A DNA stretch of 64,000 nt from Sinomicrobium kalidii (GCF_021183825.1 NZ_CP089211.1:1612001-1676000), one strand, 5' to 3'; shown: positions 23,726-33,126, counted from the first letter of the stretch. Made by a program: numbers and translations. The notes: a model not told the origin generated them from the sequence alone.

Positions 23726-26700
23726 GTGAGCAAAACCCATGCCTCGCCAACAGCACTCCCGGCGACCATCGGGACATTGGGAATAGAACAGTCTCCGCAA
23801 ATGCGAAAACTGCGGGATGCCATTGCCCATACCCAACCCCAGGAAAAAATTTATGTGAACGGACTTGTAGGTTCTTCCCTCTCTTTTGTTATTGCCGAAA
23901 GTTTTAAGGACAGTGATCTTCCCCATTTGCTTATCCTCAACGACAAGGAAGAGGCCGCGTACTATCTGAACGACTTGGAACGGCTTATCGGTGAACAGCA
24001 CGTGCTGTTCTATCCCGGTAGCTACCGCAGACCCTATCAGATCGAGGAAACCGACAATGCCAATGTGCTGCTCCGTGCCGAGGTACTGAACAGAATTAAT
24101 TCCCGGAAAAAACCCGCCCTTATCGTCACTTACCCCGATGCGCTGTTTGAAAAAGTGGTAACGCGGAAAGAACTGGAAAGGAATACCCTGAAAATGAAAG
24201 TGGGCGAAACACTTTCTCCCGATTTTATCAATGAAATCCTCTTCGAATACCGTTTCAAAAGAGTCGATTTCGTTTCGGAACCCGGGGAATTTTCGGTACG
24301 CGGTGGTATTATAGACGTATTTTCCTTTTCGAACGACGAACCGTACCGCATTGAATTCTTCGGTGATGAAATAGACAGTATACGAACCTTTGATGTGGAA
24401 ACACAACTCTCCGTGGAAAAGCTCAAAAAAATAAGCATCATCCCCAATGTAGAGAATAAGACGCTGAGCGAATCCAGGGAAAGCTTTTTAAAATATATCC
24501 CTGCCAAAACTGTCGTTTTCCTTCAGAACAACGATATATTATCCGCCCGTATAGATAACCTTTTCGGTAAAGCAGAAGAAGCCTTCGCTTCCCTTTCGGA
24601 AACGGTAAAACATGCATCTCCGCAGGAACTGTTCTGCACTTCCGAACTGCTTAACACACATCTTTCGGCCTTCACTCTTGCCGAGATGGGAAATCGCACA
24701 CAGCTTCCCTTTAAACAACGGGAAACTCCGGATTATCATACTTTGATCAGTTTTCACACGAGGCCCCAGCCCTCATTTAACAAACAATTCGACCTCCTGA
24801 TCCGGGACCTTAACCAAAACAGTGAAAACGGTTACACGAACTATATTTTCTGCGTCAGTGAACAGCAGGCCAAACGCTTTCACGATATATTCGAGGAAAT
24901 AGAAGGTGAAGTACAATATAAAACCGTTGTTTTCCCGATTTACCAGGGCTTTATTGACGACGACCAGAAAACGGTCTGTTATACCGACCATCAGATATTC
25001 GAGCGCTATCACAAATTTCACCTCAAGAACGGCTATGCCAAAAAACAGGCAATTACCCTGAAAGAACTGACCCACCTGGAAATCGGCGATTATGTTACCC
25101 ATATCGATCACGGGATCGGTAAATTCGGCGGTTTGCAAAAAATCCAGGTGGAAGGGAAACCACAGGAAGCCATAAAACTCGTTTACGGAGACGGAGATAT
25201 CCTCTACGTAAGCATACATTCGCTCCACAAAATAACCAAGTACAACGGTAAGGACGGCAAGCCTCCCAAAATCTATAAACTGGGAAGCAACGCCTGGAAA
25301 AACCTGAAGAAAAAAACAAAAACACGGGTCAAGGAAATTGCCTTCAGCCTTATTGAACTCTATGCCAAAAGACGTGCACAGGAAGGTTTTCCCTATGCCC
25401 CCGACAGCTATCTGCAGCACGAACTCGAAGCCTCTTTCCTCTACGAAGACACTCCGGACCAGAGCAAAGCCACCCAGGATGTCAAGAACGATATGGAAAG
25501 TCAACATCCCATGGACCGGCTTATTTGCGGTGATGTGGGCTTCGGTAAAACCGAAGTAGCCATACGTGCAGCTTTCAAGGCCGTAGACAACAGCAAACAG
25601 GTAGCCATCCTGGTGCCTACAACCATCCTGGCCTTCCAGCATTACAAAACATTCAGTGAACGGCTGGAAGACCTGCCCGTAAATATCGATTACCTGAACC
25701 GCTTCCGAACGGCCAAGGAAAAACGGGAAATCCTCGAAAGACTGGCGTCGGGTAAAACCGACATTATAATCGGTACCCATCAACTGGTGAACAAAAACGT
25801 GAAGTTTCACGACCTGGGGCTTCTTATCGTTGATGAAGAGCAGAAATTCGGTGTTGCTGCCAAAGAAAAGCTGAAGACCCTGAAGGAAAACGTAGATGTG
25901 CTTACACTTACGGCTACGCCCATTCCCCGAACACTGCAATTCAGTCTTATGGCAGCAAGGGATCTTTCGGTCATTACAACCCCGCCTCCCAACCGTTATC
26001 CCATAGAAAGCCATGTCATCCAGTTTAATGAAGAGGTCATACGCGATGCCGTTTCTTACGAGATACAACGTGGCGGACAAATATTTTTTATTCACAACCG
26101 GATTGAAAACATAAAGGAAGTTGCAGGGATGATACAGCGGCTGGTTCCCGATGCCAAGATAGGTATCGGTCACGGCCAGATGGAAGGAAAAAAACTGGAA
26201 AAGCTGATGCTCGCCTTTATGAACGGGGAATTTGATGTACTGGTCTCCACTACTATTGTGGAAAGCGGACTGGATGTTCCCAATGCCAACACCATTTTTA
26301 TAAACAACGCCAACAATTTCGGACTGAGTGATCTTCACCAGATGCGCGGCCGTGTGGGAAGAAGTAATAAAAAAGCATTCTGTTATTTTATAACACCGCC
26401 ATATTCCGCCATGACCGAAGATGCCCGGAAACGCATCCAGGCCCTGGAACAGTTTACCGAACTGGGAAGCGGGTTTAACATTGCCATGAAAGACCTCGAA
26501 ATACGCGGCGCCGGAGACCTGCTGGGCGGGGAACAAAGCGGTTTTATCAACGATATCGGTTTTGACACCTACCAGAAAATACTCAGTGAAGCTATAGAAG
26601 AACTCAAGGAAAACGAGTTTAAAGACCTCTACAGTGAAAACGAGAAACCCAGGAATTATGTCAAAGATACCCAGATAGATACTGATTTCGAATTGCTCTT

Positions 26701-27157
26701 CCCGGACGATTATGTCAATAACATCACCGAAAGGCTTAACCTTTACAACCAGCTGAGCACCATGACCAACGAAGAAGAGCTGGAGCAATTTGAAGCTGAT
26801 ATTACCGACCGCTTCGGTCCGCCCCCCTTCCAGGTGACCGACCTGCTCAACAGTGTACGGATAAAATGGATAGCCTCCCGGATGGGACTGGAAAAAGTAG
26901 TGCTTAAACACAGAAAAATGGTAGGCTATTTCATTTCAGACCAGCAAAGCAGTTTTTATCAGAGTGCAACTTTTAAACGGGTACTGAAAGCCGTACAACA
27001 ACATCCCGAACACTGTAAAATGAAAGAAAAACATACCCGGATGGGAGGACTCCGGCTCTTACTGACCTTCGACAATATTTCCTCGGTAAACAAAGCATTA
27101 AAAGCCCTTCGACCTTTTGTGGTTGAAGAAGAAATACATACAGAAGTGAAAAATTAA
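23726..27157 (+). CDS. mfd: Transcription-repair coupling factor
   Basis: A 1143-residue SF2 translocase that removes stalled RNA polymerase and recruits UvrA. Domains in order are the UvrB-like N-terminal part (about 1-300, with GEFSVRGGIIDVFSF near 195), the RNA-polymerase interacting domain (about 460-530, HLEIGDYVTHIDHGIGKFGG), two helicase lobes with Walker A CGDVGFGKTEVAIRAA near 595, LIVDEEQKFGV near 695 and the MRGRVGRSNKKAFCYF block near 872, and the C-terminal TRCF domain. I choose the GTG at 23726 (VSKTHASPTALPATIG) over the frame-extending ATG at 23666, because the -7 element at 23700 lies between them. Length is typical. Confidence 0.95.
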   Translation: MSKTHASPTALPATIGTLGIEQSPQMRKLRDAIAHTQPQEKIYVNGLVGSSLSFVIAESFKDSDLPHLLILNDKEEAAYYLNDLERLIGEQHVLFYPGSYRRPYQIEETDNANVLLRAEVLNRINSRKKPALIVTYPDALFEKVVTRKELERNTLKMKVGETLSPDFINEILFEYRFKRVDFVSEPGEFSVRGGIIDVFSFSNDEPYRIEFFGDEIDSIRTFDVETQLSVEKLKKISIIPNVENKTLSESRESFLKYIPAKTVVFLQNNDILSARIDNLFGKAEEAFASLSETVKHASPQELFCTSELLNTHLSAFTLAEMGNRTQLPFKQRETPDYHTLISFHTRPQPSFNKQFDLLIRDLNQNSENGYTNYIFCVSEQQAKRFHDIFEEIEGEVQYKTVVFPIYQGFIDDDQKTVCYTDHQIFERYHKFHLKNGYAKKQAITLKELTHLEIGDYVTHIDHGIGKFGGLQKIQVEGKPQEAIKLVYGDGDILYVSIHSLHKITKYNGKDGKPPKIYKLGSNAWKNLKKKTKTRVKEIAFSLIELYAKRRAQEGFPYAPDSYLQHELEASFLYEDTPDQSKATQDVKNDMESQHPMDRLICGDVGFGKTEVAIRAAFKAVDNSKQVAILVPTTILAFQHYKTFSERLEDLPVNIDYLNRFRTAKEKREILERLASGKTDIIIGTHQLVNKNVKFHDLGLLIVDEEQKFGVAAKEKLKTLKENVDVLTLTATPIPRTLQFSLMAARDLSVITTPPPNRYPIESHVIQFNEEVIRDAVSYEIQRGGQIFFIHNRIENIKEVAGMIQRLVPDAKIGIGHGQMEGKKLEKLMLAFMNGEFDVLVSTTIVESGLDVPNANTIFINNANNFGLSDLHQMRGRVGRSNKKAFCYFITPPYSAMTEDARKRIQALEQFTELGSGFNIAMKDLEIRGAGDLLGGEQSGFINDIGFDTYQKILSEAIEELKENEFKDLYSENEKPRNYVKDTQIDTDFELLFPDDYVNNITERLNLYNQLSTMTNEEELEQFEADITDRFGPPPFQVTDLLNSVRIKWIASRMGLEKVVLKHRKMVGYFISDQQSSFYQSATFKRVLKAVQQHPEHCKMKEKHTRMGGLRLLLTFDNISSVNKALKALRPFVVEEEIHTEVKN

Positions 27158-27251
27158 GCCGGAAAAACTAAAAAGCACACCGATTTGTACTGCAAACACC
27201 TGTTTTTTTATTAATCGTTCCGGTTAAACAAGATTCGAGTTGCGAATTCGT

Positions 27252-27259
27252 TATATTTG
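27252..27259 (+). promoter_or_regulatory. -7 element TATATTTG before ftsX
   Basis: An exact TAnnTTTG, 30 bases before the ftsX ATG. No good -33 TTTG. Confidence 0.55.
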
Positions 27260-27289
27260 CAGAGAAGCCGGAAAATTATATCATAAGCC

Positions 27290-28168
27290 ATGAGCAAATC
27301 GTTCGAAAGGTATCAAAAACGAAGGTTGATCTCTTCGTATTTCTCCGTCATTTTAAGTATTGCTTTGGTATTGTTTTTACTGGGAATGCTGGGCTTGCTG
27401 GTTATAAACACCAAAAAACTGGCCGATCATTTCAAAGAGCAGGTAGCCGTGTCCATATTCCTGAAAGACAATGCCAAAGAAGTGGAAACAGACCAGTTAC
27501 AAAAAAGCCTTACGCTGGCAGAATACACCAAATCGGTTGAATTTGTGTCCAAAGAAGCCGCTGCCGAAGCCCAAAGCGCAGAGATCGGAGAAGATTTTGT
27601 GAAATTTCTGGGATATAATCCGCTGCAAAACTCCATAGATTTAAGATTAAAGGCAGATTTTGTGGATGCCGTAAAGCTGGAAGAAATTGCCGATGAAATA
27701 GCATCCAAAAACTTTGTGGACGAAGTTTCTTATGACCGTCCCCTTATAGCACTGCTCAACAAAAACATAAAACGGCTCGGTTTCTGGATACTGATTGTCA
27801 GCGCCGCATTTACAATCATTGCCGTTTTGCTGATCAACAGTTCCATACGCCTGTCTATTTATTCCAAACGCTTTATCATTAAAACCATGCAGATGGTGGG
27901 GGCCACCAAGCGGTTTATCCGCCGCCCCTTTATCTGGACAAGCGTAAAACTGGGCATTATAGGTGCTGTAATCGCAGTATCGGCCATGGGGATATGCCTG
28001 TATTATTTTAACAACAGGTTTCCGGAACTCAACCTGATGCAGGACCCGTTCTGGTTAGTAATCCTCTTTGTCGGTATTTTTTTAATGGGTGCTGTAATAA
28101 GCTGGATAAGCACTTATTTCGCCGCACAACGTTTCCTGAATCTGAGAACCGATGATCTTTATTATTAA
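27290..28168 (+). CDS. ftsX: Cell division permease-like protein FtsX
   Basis: A 292-residue inner-membrane protein of the FtsX family. It has one N-terminal membrane helix (VILSIALVLFLLGMLGLLVI), an extracytoplasmic domain (about 55-165) with VAVSIFLKDNAKEVE, then three C-terminal helices (ILIVSAAFTIIAVLLI, IGAVIAVSAMGICLYYF, ILFVGIFLMGAVISWI). The FtsX signature RLSIYSKRFIIKTMQMVGAT is present between helices. FtsEX transmits signals to peptidoglycan hydrolases at the septum. FtsE is not adjacent, as is usual, to my recollection, in this phylum. It heads a group with DUF3098, uppP, truB and a TonB-like gene. Confidence 0.93.
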   Translation: MSKSFERYQKRRLISSYFSVILSIALVLFLLGMLGLLVINTKKLADHFKEQVAVSIFLKDNAKEVETDQLQKSLTLAEYTKSVEFVSKEAAAEAQSAEIGEDFVKFLGYNPLQNSIDLRLKADFVDAVKLEEIADEIASKNFVDEVSYDRPLIALLNKNIKRLGFWILIVSAAFTIIAVLLINSSIRLSIYSKRFIIKTMQMVGATKRFIRRPFIWTSVKLGIIGAVIAVSAMGICLYYFNNRFPELNLMQDPFWLVILFVGIFLMGAVISWISTYFAAQRFLNLRTDDLYY

Positions 28169-28212
28169 TATGCAAACAAACACCCGCACAATACAGATAA
28201 AAAACTTCACTT

Positions 28213-28476
28213 ATGAATAAAAAGGGCAAAAATACACCGCAGGAGTTCATTTTTCAGAAGAAGAATTACACCATCATGTTTATCGGGCTCGCCTGTATAG
28301 CTTTGGGTTTTATACTCATGAGTGGTGGCGGTACTGACGATCCGAATACATTTAACCCCGAAATTTTCAGTTTCCGCAGGATACGCCTGGCCCCCACATT
28401 GGTGATCATCGGCTTTGCACTGGAAGTACTCGCTATTTTGGTGCCTGCCAAAAAAAAGGAAAGCAACAGCAAATAA
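28213..28476 (+). CDS. DUF3098 family membrane protein
   Basis: An 87-residue protein with two membrane segments (IMFIGLACIALGFILMSGGG and LVIIGFALEVLAILVP) separated by the conserved-looking TDDPNTFNPEIFSFRRIRLA loop, the standard form of DUF3098. The N-terminus is QEFIFQKKNY. Its function is unknown; the constant place between ftsX and uppP suggests an envelope or cell-division role. Confidence 0.85.
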   Translation: MNKKGKNTPQEFIFQKKNYTIMFIGLACIALGFILMSGGGTDDPNTFNPEIFSFRRIRLAPTLVIIGFALEVLAILVPAKKKESNSK

Positions 28477-28545
28477 ATCCCGGTATCCTTCGTTAAAGCA
28501 AAGGATCAGCTATAATTTTCCCACATCAAATAACGAATACTACGC

Positions 28546-29343
28546 ATGGATATCATAGACGCTATCATCCTGGGGATCATACAGGGATTGACGGAATTTT
28601 TACCTGTTTCCTCCAGTGGCCATCTGGAACTCGGAAAAGCCCTTCTGGGCGACAACTCCATTCCTGAAGAAAGTTTGTTATTTACCATTATTCTCCATTT
28701 TGCCACCGCACTCAGTACCATCGTGGTATTCCGGAAAGAAGTGCTGGAAATCCTGAACGGACTGTTTCAGTTCCGGTGGAACGAAGAAAGCCGGTTTTCA
28801 CTGAAGATCATTATCTCCATGATACCCGCAGTATTCATAGGCCTGTTCTTCGAAGAACAACTCGAACAACTCTTTGGTGAAAACATTCAACTGGTGGGCT
28901 TTATGCTGTTGATCACTGCATTGTTGCTATTCCTGGCCGACAGGGCAAAGGACACTTCCAAAAATGTGACCTATAACAATGCTTTTATTATTGGAGTGTC
29001 GCAGGCCATAGCCATGCTACCGGGGATTTCCCGGAGCGGCTCCACCATTTCCACCTCTGTTTTACTGGGAATAGACAAAACCAAGGCCGCCCGTTTTTCC
29101 TTTCTTATGGTCGTTCCGCTTATTTTCGGGAGCATTGCCAAGGAAGCACTTTACGGAAAAATAAGTTACGATGCCCAGCAGTTCACACCTCTTGCCATTG
29201 GGTTTGTTGCCGCATTTATCTCCGGGCTGCTGGCCTGTACCTGGATGATAAAATTGGTCAGGAACAGTAAACTTACGTACTTTGCGATATATTGCCTTAT
29301 TGTAGGGGCAATAGCCATTGTGTATTCCTTTTTGAGCAACTAA
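28546..29343 (+). CDS. uppP: Undecaprenyl-diphosphatase
   Basis: A 265-residue integral membrane phosphatase of the UppP/BacA family that recycles undecaprenyl diphosphate to the carrier used in peptidoglycan and O-antigen synthesis. Both active-site regions are visible: QGLTEFLPVSSSGHLELGKA near residue 14 and AMLPGISRSGSTIS near 155. About eight membrane segments are present. It overlaps nothing but is separated from truB by only one base. Confidence 0.95.
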   Translation: MDIIDAIILGIIQGLTEFLPVSSSGHLELGKALLGDNSIPEESLLFTIILHFATALSTIVVFRKEVLEILNGLFQFRWNEESRFSLKIIISMIPAVFIGLFFEEQLEQLFGENIQLVGFMLLITALLLFLADRAKDTSKNVTYNNAFIIGVSQAIAMLPGISRSGSTISTSVLLGIDKTKAARFSFLMVVPLIFGSIAKEALYGKISYDAQQFTPLAIGFVAAFISGLLACTWMIKLVRNSKLTYFAIYCLIVGAIAIVYSFLSN

Positions 29344-29344
29344 C

Positions 29345-30043
29345 ATGTATTCGGAAGAAGATTTTAAAACCGGAAAAACACTTCTTATAGACAAACCCCT
29401 GGAATGGTCGTCCTTCCAGGCCGTTAACAAGGTGAAGTGGGCCCTCCGTAAAAAATTCAACCTTAAAAAGATCAAGGTCGGTCATGCCGGAACCCTTGAC
29501 CCTCTGGCTACGGGGCTGCTTATTATCTGTACCGGGAAATTCACAAAAAAAATACCGGAACTACAGGGGCAGGTCAAAACATATACCGGGACCTTTACCG
29601 TAGGTGCCACTACCCCTTCCTATGATCTGGAAACCGAAACAGACCATTCGTACCCTACGGAGCATCTTACGGAAGACCTGATACACGAAACTACCAAAAG
29701 GTTTATAGGCGATATAGAACAGGTGCCCCCGGTTTTTTCCGCGATAAAAAAAGATGGTAAACGCCTGTATGAACACGCCCGGAAAGGTGAAAAGGTAGAA
29801 ATCTCGTCAAGGATAATACACATCAGCGAATTTGAGATCACCAAAACCGATCTTCCCGAAATTTCCTTCCGCGTGGTGTGCAGCAAAGGAACCTATATCC
29901 GTTCCCTGGCCCACGATTTCGGCAAGGCTTTGCAATCGGGCGCCCACCTTTCTTCCCTGCGCAGAACAGGCATAGGACAATACCGGGTAGAGGACGCCAT
30001 CTCCCCGGAGGAGTTTGTTTCCATGCTAAACACCGAAAAGTAA
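29345..30043 (+). CDS. truB: tRNA pseudouridine(55) synthase
   Basis: A 232-residue enzyme that isomerises U55 of tRNA. The catalytic aspartate is in HAGTLDPLATGLLIICTGK near residue 47, with KTYTGTFTVGATTPSYDLE, PPVFSAIKKDGKRLYEHAR and CSKGTYIRSLAHDFG further on. It is shorter than the E. coli form because the C-terminal PUA-like domain is missing, which I believe is the usual Bacteroidota form. The ATG lies one base after the uppP stop, so it is coupled to that gene. Confidence 0.94.
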   Translation: MYSEEDFKTGKTLLIDKPLEWSSFQAVNKVKWALRKKFNLKKIKVGHAGTLDPLATGLLIICTGKFTKKIPELQGQVKTYTGTFTVGATTPSYDLETETDHSYPTEHLTEDLIHETTKRFIGDIEQVPPVFSAIKKDGKRLYEHARKGEKVEISSRIIHISEFEITKTDLPEISFRVVCSKGTYIRSLAHDFGKALQSGAHLSSLRRTGIGQYRVEDAISPEEFVSMLNTEK

Positions 30044-30123
30044 TTTTTTTAGTATCTTCTTCCTTCCTGAAGGTTTAATTGAAAATCCATCCAATTATTT
30101 TCCGGTTCGAACGTTTATATAAT

Positions 30124-30870
30124 ATGGATCTGAACAGAAAACAACTGTCCCTGCTGATATCATTTTTTATAATGATGCTGATGGTCCTTACCCTGTTCAA
30201 TATTCACCTCGCGGAAAAAACCGAAAAGGAAATACGCCTTGAATTGAATTTCGAGGAGCCTCCGGAAGAAAATGAAGAAATCGCCGTACCTGAAGAAAAC
30301 AAACCCGAAACCCACATGGCCTATAACGAAACCGTGACCAGCAGGTTTGACAAGGAAGTGCGGGAGTTCAAAACTCTGGAAGAGATCAAGGAAGGGAAAA
30401 AATCGGAAGATTCCGAAGAAAACCGGGACCAGGAAACAACAGACGAAGGCGAACCGGACCCGGAAAACAATTATCTTCGTACCGCAAACGGAACGCCTGT
30501 TTTACCGGCTTCCGGCACAAAAGAAAAACAGTCCGAACAATCCGACGGGGACAATTCATCCGATGCCATTGCAAAGACCAACAGTGTCAATACAAACAGT
30601 TCCATTTCTTATTCGCTGGTGGGCAGAATCCATAAAAAACTTCCTAATCCCATCTATACCTGTATGGCGCGGGGAAAGATCGTTATTAACATTAAGGTAA
30701 ATACCCTGGGGCACGTTACCGAAGCCACTTTTAACAAAAGGAGTTCCACCTCAAGGAACGGTTGTCTCGTAGATCATGCCATAACTTACGCACTTAGATC
30801 CACGTTTAACAGGAAAGAAGGTGAAAGTGAACAAATAGGCACTATTACTTACCTCTTCCAGGGCGAATAG
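30124..30870 (+). CDS. TonB-like protein of the ftsX-truB group
   Basis: A 248-residue protein with an N-terminal membrane anchor (LLISFFIMMLMVLTLFNIHL, about residues 9-28). A Glu/Pro-rich periplasmic spacer follows (LNFEEPPEENEEIAVPEEN), then charged Asn/Ser-rich sequence and a C-terminal domain from about 170 with GKIVINIKVNTLGHVTEATF and a final IGTITYLFQG strand, the TonB C-terminal pattern. Two cysteines (YTCMARG and NGCLVDH) match those of the other TonB-like protein in this window. I take the ATG at 30124 (MDLNRKQLSLL); a 15-residue upstream extension to 30079 is not family-like. No receptor or ExbBD gene is adjacent, so it may use the complex at 6443-7733. Confidence 0.82.
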   Translation: MDLNRKQLSLLISFFIMMLMVLTLFNIHLAEKTEKEIRLELNFEEPPEENEEIAVPEENKPETHMAYNETVTSRFDKEVREFKTLEEIKEGKKSEDSEENRDQETTDEGEPDPENNYLRTANGTPVLPASGTKEKQSEQSDGDNSSDAIAKTNSVNTNSSISYSLVGRIHKKLPNPIYTCMARGKIVINIKVNTLGHVTEATFNKRSSTSRNGCLVDHAITYALRSTFNRKEGESEQIGTITYLFQGE

Positions 30871-30881
30871 GAAATCGTAAA

Positions 30882-31823
30882 CTACTGCTCCGCCAAAGGT
30901 TGTTTCCCGTTAATCCCTTCCCGGTAACCCCTGGGAGTCTCCCCGGTCTGTTTCCGGAAGAAGTTATTGAAATATGCCGGGTTTTCAAATCCCAGACAAT
31001 ACGCTGCCTCTGCTATATTCCAGTCGGTATGTTGCAAAAGAGCCTTGGCCTCCCTGACAATTCTTGCAGAGATATGCGTTGTGGTTGTTTTTCCCGTAAC
31101 TTTCTTCACCGCCCTGTTCAGGTGATTGGTATGCACCGACAAACGCAGCGCATAGTCGTTTGCAGACTTGAGGTGCAGAATATGCTCGTGCGATACCGGA
31201 AACTGCCTTTCCAATAACTCCAGGAACATGGCCGTAATCCGCGATGCGGCATCCGTATGCATAAAATAGGAATCTGCCGGCTGCATTTTCAGGGCCTCAT
31301 GCATGACCAGGTTCATATAATTACGGATAAGGTCGTATTTATAGCGATAATCGGAATCGATCTCCTGAAGCATATTTTCAAACAGTTCGCCCACTTTGTC
31401 TTCCTGCCTGTCATTAATAAAGTATACCGGGTTCCCCCCGATCTTGAACAGGGGAGAATTTTGCAGGCTTTCGCTTTGATGGCCGGTATTTACAAAACCG
31501 TCTGTAAACAGGCAAAAATAACCCGACTGCTCCCCGTCCCCCGCTTCCCAGGCATAAGGAATGTTGGGATTGGAAAAAAGCAATGCCCGCTGGTCTATGA
31601 CAATTCCCTTGTCTGCATAATACAGGGTCCCCGAACCTATAATAAGGGAAATTTTATAAAAATCCCTGCGGTTATAGGGCGAATAGTCCTTGCAGGAAAT
31701 ATCATTACGCCGGTACACATTAAAGTGTCCCCGTTCTTTTGCCTGCGTATGCCGTGAAGCCGGAGATGAGCTTTTAAAAGACACCCTCCGGTAAAAATCG
31801 GTTAGAGATTCGCTGGTTTTCAT
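30882..31823 (-). CDS. AraC family transcriptional regulator
   Basis: A 313-residue protein. The N-terminal half (about 30-170) is a cupin-like sensor (FYKISLIIGSGTLYYADKGI, QRALLFSNPNIPYAWEAG). The C-terminal 100 residues are the double helix-turn-helix domain with ALRLSVHTNHLNRAVKKVTG and the AraC signature DWNIAEAAYCLGFENPAYFN followed by FFRKQTGETPRGYR. It ends 12 bases after the convergent TonB-like gene. No obvious operon partner; the nearest minus-strand gene is beyond a terminator at 31923. Its ligand is unknown. Confidence 0.92.
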   Translation of the reverse strand: MKTSESLTDFYRRVSFKSSSPASRHTQAKERGHFNVYRRNDISCKDYSPYNRRDFYKISLIIGSGTLYYADKGIVIDQRALLFSNPNIPYAWEAGDGEQSGYFCLFTDGFVNTGHQSESLQNSPLFKIGGNPVYFINDRQEDKVGELFENMLQEIDSDYRYKYDLIRNYMNLVMHEALKMQPADSYFMHTDAASRITAMFLELLERQFPVSHEHILHLKSANDYALRLSVHTNHLNRAVKKVTGKTTTTHISARIVREAKALLQHTDWNIAEAAYCLGFENPAYFNNFFRKQTGETPRGYREGINGKQPLAEQ

Positions 31824-31922
31824 CCTGGAAATATCATATGTTCTTATTACACTCTAAAGTTATAAAATTCAAACCGGATTCAGGTTTTATCCGGTAAAAA
31901 GATCAAAGCCTGTCCTTTCCGG

Positions 31923-31958
31923 AAAAAGAAAGGCCTCGCCGTAAAGACAAGGCCTTCT
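31923..31958 (-). terminator. Minus-strand terminator of the SDR-YgjV unit
   Basis: Read on the minus strand, GGCCTT...AAGGCC form a stem of six with a loop of about 11, followed by TTTCTTTTT. It lies 28 bases after the YgjV-like stop. Confidence 0.65.
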
Positions 31959-31985
31959 GTACCGGTAATGAAAAACCACATAGTG

Positions 31986-32231
31986 TCAACCGGATTTCTG
32001 TTTTATCTTTCTGATAATAAAATACAGGTTTACGATAAAAATGGTAAAGTTGGTAACAATAACGGGCAAAGAAGGATCGGGCAGCAAAAAACCGTAAATG
32101 GTAAAGAGCAGGCACCCCATGGCATTAATCATCCTGAGCTTCAGGATATCCTGCATCAGAAAAGATACCAAAATACCGGCGGAAGCAGCATACCCTACCC
32201 AATCGGTCAACGAAATATCCCAAAGTTCCAT
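31986..32231 (-). CDS. YgjV-like small inner-membrane protein
   Basis: An 81-residue protein with three hydrophobic segments (WVGYAASAGILVSFLMQDIL, INAMGCLLFTIYGFLL, and IVTNFTIFIVNLYFIIR). The pattern GYAAS..ILVSF..QD..KLRMIN..GCLLFTIYG resembles the YgjV family of inner-membrane proteins of unknown function. It starts 24 bases after the SDR gene on the same strand and shares its terminator, so they are one transcript, controlled opposite the HxlR regulator. Orientation and partnership are seen; its role is not known. Confidence 0.78.
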   Translation of the reverse strand: MELWDISLTDWVGYAASAGILVSFLMQDILKLRMINAMGCLLFTIYGFLLPDPSLPVIVTNFTIFIVNLYFIIRKIKQKSG

Positions 32232-32255
32232 TCTTATTTCCAGAAACCTGTTAAA

Positions 32256-33026
32256 TCAACTGTTGAATCCGCCGTCTATGGTAATGGCGGTCCCTGTTAT
32301 AAAACGGCTGTCCGGACCGGTAAGAAATGAAACGAGCCCGGCAATTTCTTCGGTCTTTCCATAGCGGGACAGCGGAATATACTTTTTGATTTCCTGTGCC
32401 ATATTACTATTGGCAGGGTTCATATCGGTATCTATGGGGCCTGGCTGTACCAGGTTTACCGTAATGTTCCTCGGGCCGAGTTCGCGGGCCATACCCTTAT
32501 TCAATCCTATTAAGGCAGATTTACTCATCCCGTACAGTCCCATATGAGGATCACTGACATGGTCAGCCACATTGCTGCCTATTGTAATGACACGCCCACC
32601 TTCGGATATATGTGCCGCAGCTTCCCTGATAATGAGGAAAACCGCACGTACATTGACCGACATCATCCGGTCAAATTCTTCCAGTGTACTCTCCCCGGTA
32701 AGTTTATATTGGAATATCCCGGCATTGTTGACCAGGATATCAATCTTCCCGTGCTCCGAAATGGCTTTACGTACGGCAGCAGTTACGCTTTCCGCATTTT
32801 CATTATCAGCGACCATTTCTATGGCCTCACCACCCGCCTTCTCTACTTCATCTACTACACGGGCCGCTTTTTCGCTGTTATTTCCCGAATGGGTGAAAAT
32901 GACCCGGGCCCCTTCGGAAGTCAGTCGTTTTACGATGGCCTCTCCCATACCCCGGGTGCCTCCGGTAACAAAGGCTGTTTTTCCGTTAAGCTGTCCGTTT
33001 TTAATGGTGGATGTCTCCTTTTTCAT
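32256..33026 (-). CDS. SDR family NAD(P)-dependent oxidoreductase
   Basis: A 256-residue classical short-chain dehydrogenase. The nucleotide-binding motif is VTGGTRGMGEAIV near residue 19, NNAG is near 99, the active-site serine is in ITIGSNV near 148, and the catalytic YxxxK is YGMSKSALI near 162. A C-terminal PGPIDTDMNPA and GTAITIDGGF are typical of 3-oxoacyl-ACP reductase-like members. It is transcribed away from the HxlR gene, with a 100-base shared regulatory region; HxlR regulators commonly control such divergent oxidoreductases. Its substrate is unknown. Confidence 0.92.
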   Translation of the reverse strand: MKKETSTIKNGQLNGKTAFVTGGTRGMGEAIVKRLTSEGARVIFTHSGNNSEKAARVVDEVEKAGGEAIEMVADNENAESVTAAVRKAISEHGKIDILVNNAGIFQYKLTGESTLEEFDRMMSVNVRAVFLIIREAAAHISEGGRVITIGSNVADHVSDPHMGLYGMSKSALIGLNKGMARELGPRNITVNLVQPGPIDTDMNPANSNMAQEIKKYIPLSRYGKTEEIAGLVSFLTGPDSRFITGTAITIDGGFNS

Positions 33027-33051
33027 ATCGATCTATTTTTCAGATTAATTC

Positions 33052-33093
33052 TTTGCTAAAGTAAACAAGTAACTTTACATTTGTAAGTACTGT
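33052..33093 (+). promoter_or_regulatory. hxlR promoter with overlapping operator-like inverted repeat
   Basis: TTTG (33052-33055) and TACATTTG (33076-33083) are 20 bases apart, a full -33/-7 match. The near-palindrome ACTTTACA-TT-TGTAAGT (33072-33088) covers the -7 element, as expected of an autoregulatory operator. Transcription would start near 33090, about 37 bases before the ATG. Confidence 0.65.
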
Positions 33094-33126
33094 GAAAATT
33101 ATTAGGTACTAACAAAAAAGTAAGTA

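Noticed and set aside
24773..26911. 712-codon frame antisense to mfd
   Set aside because: Phe/Val/Gly-rich product without domains, fully within a confidently identified gene; it arises from codon usage of mfd.
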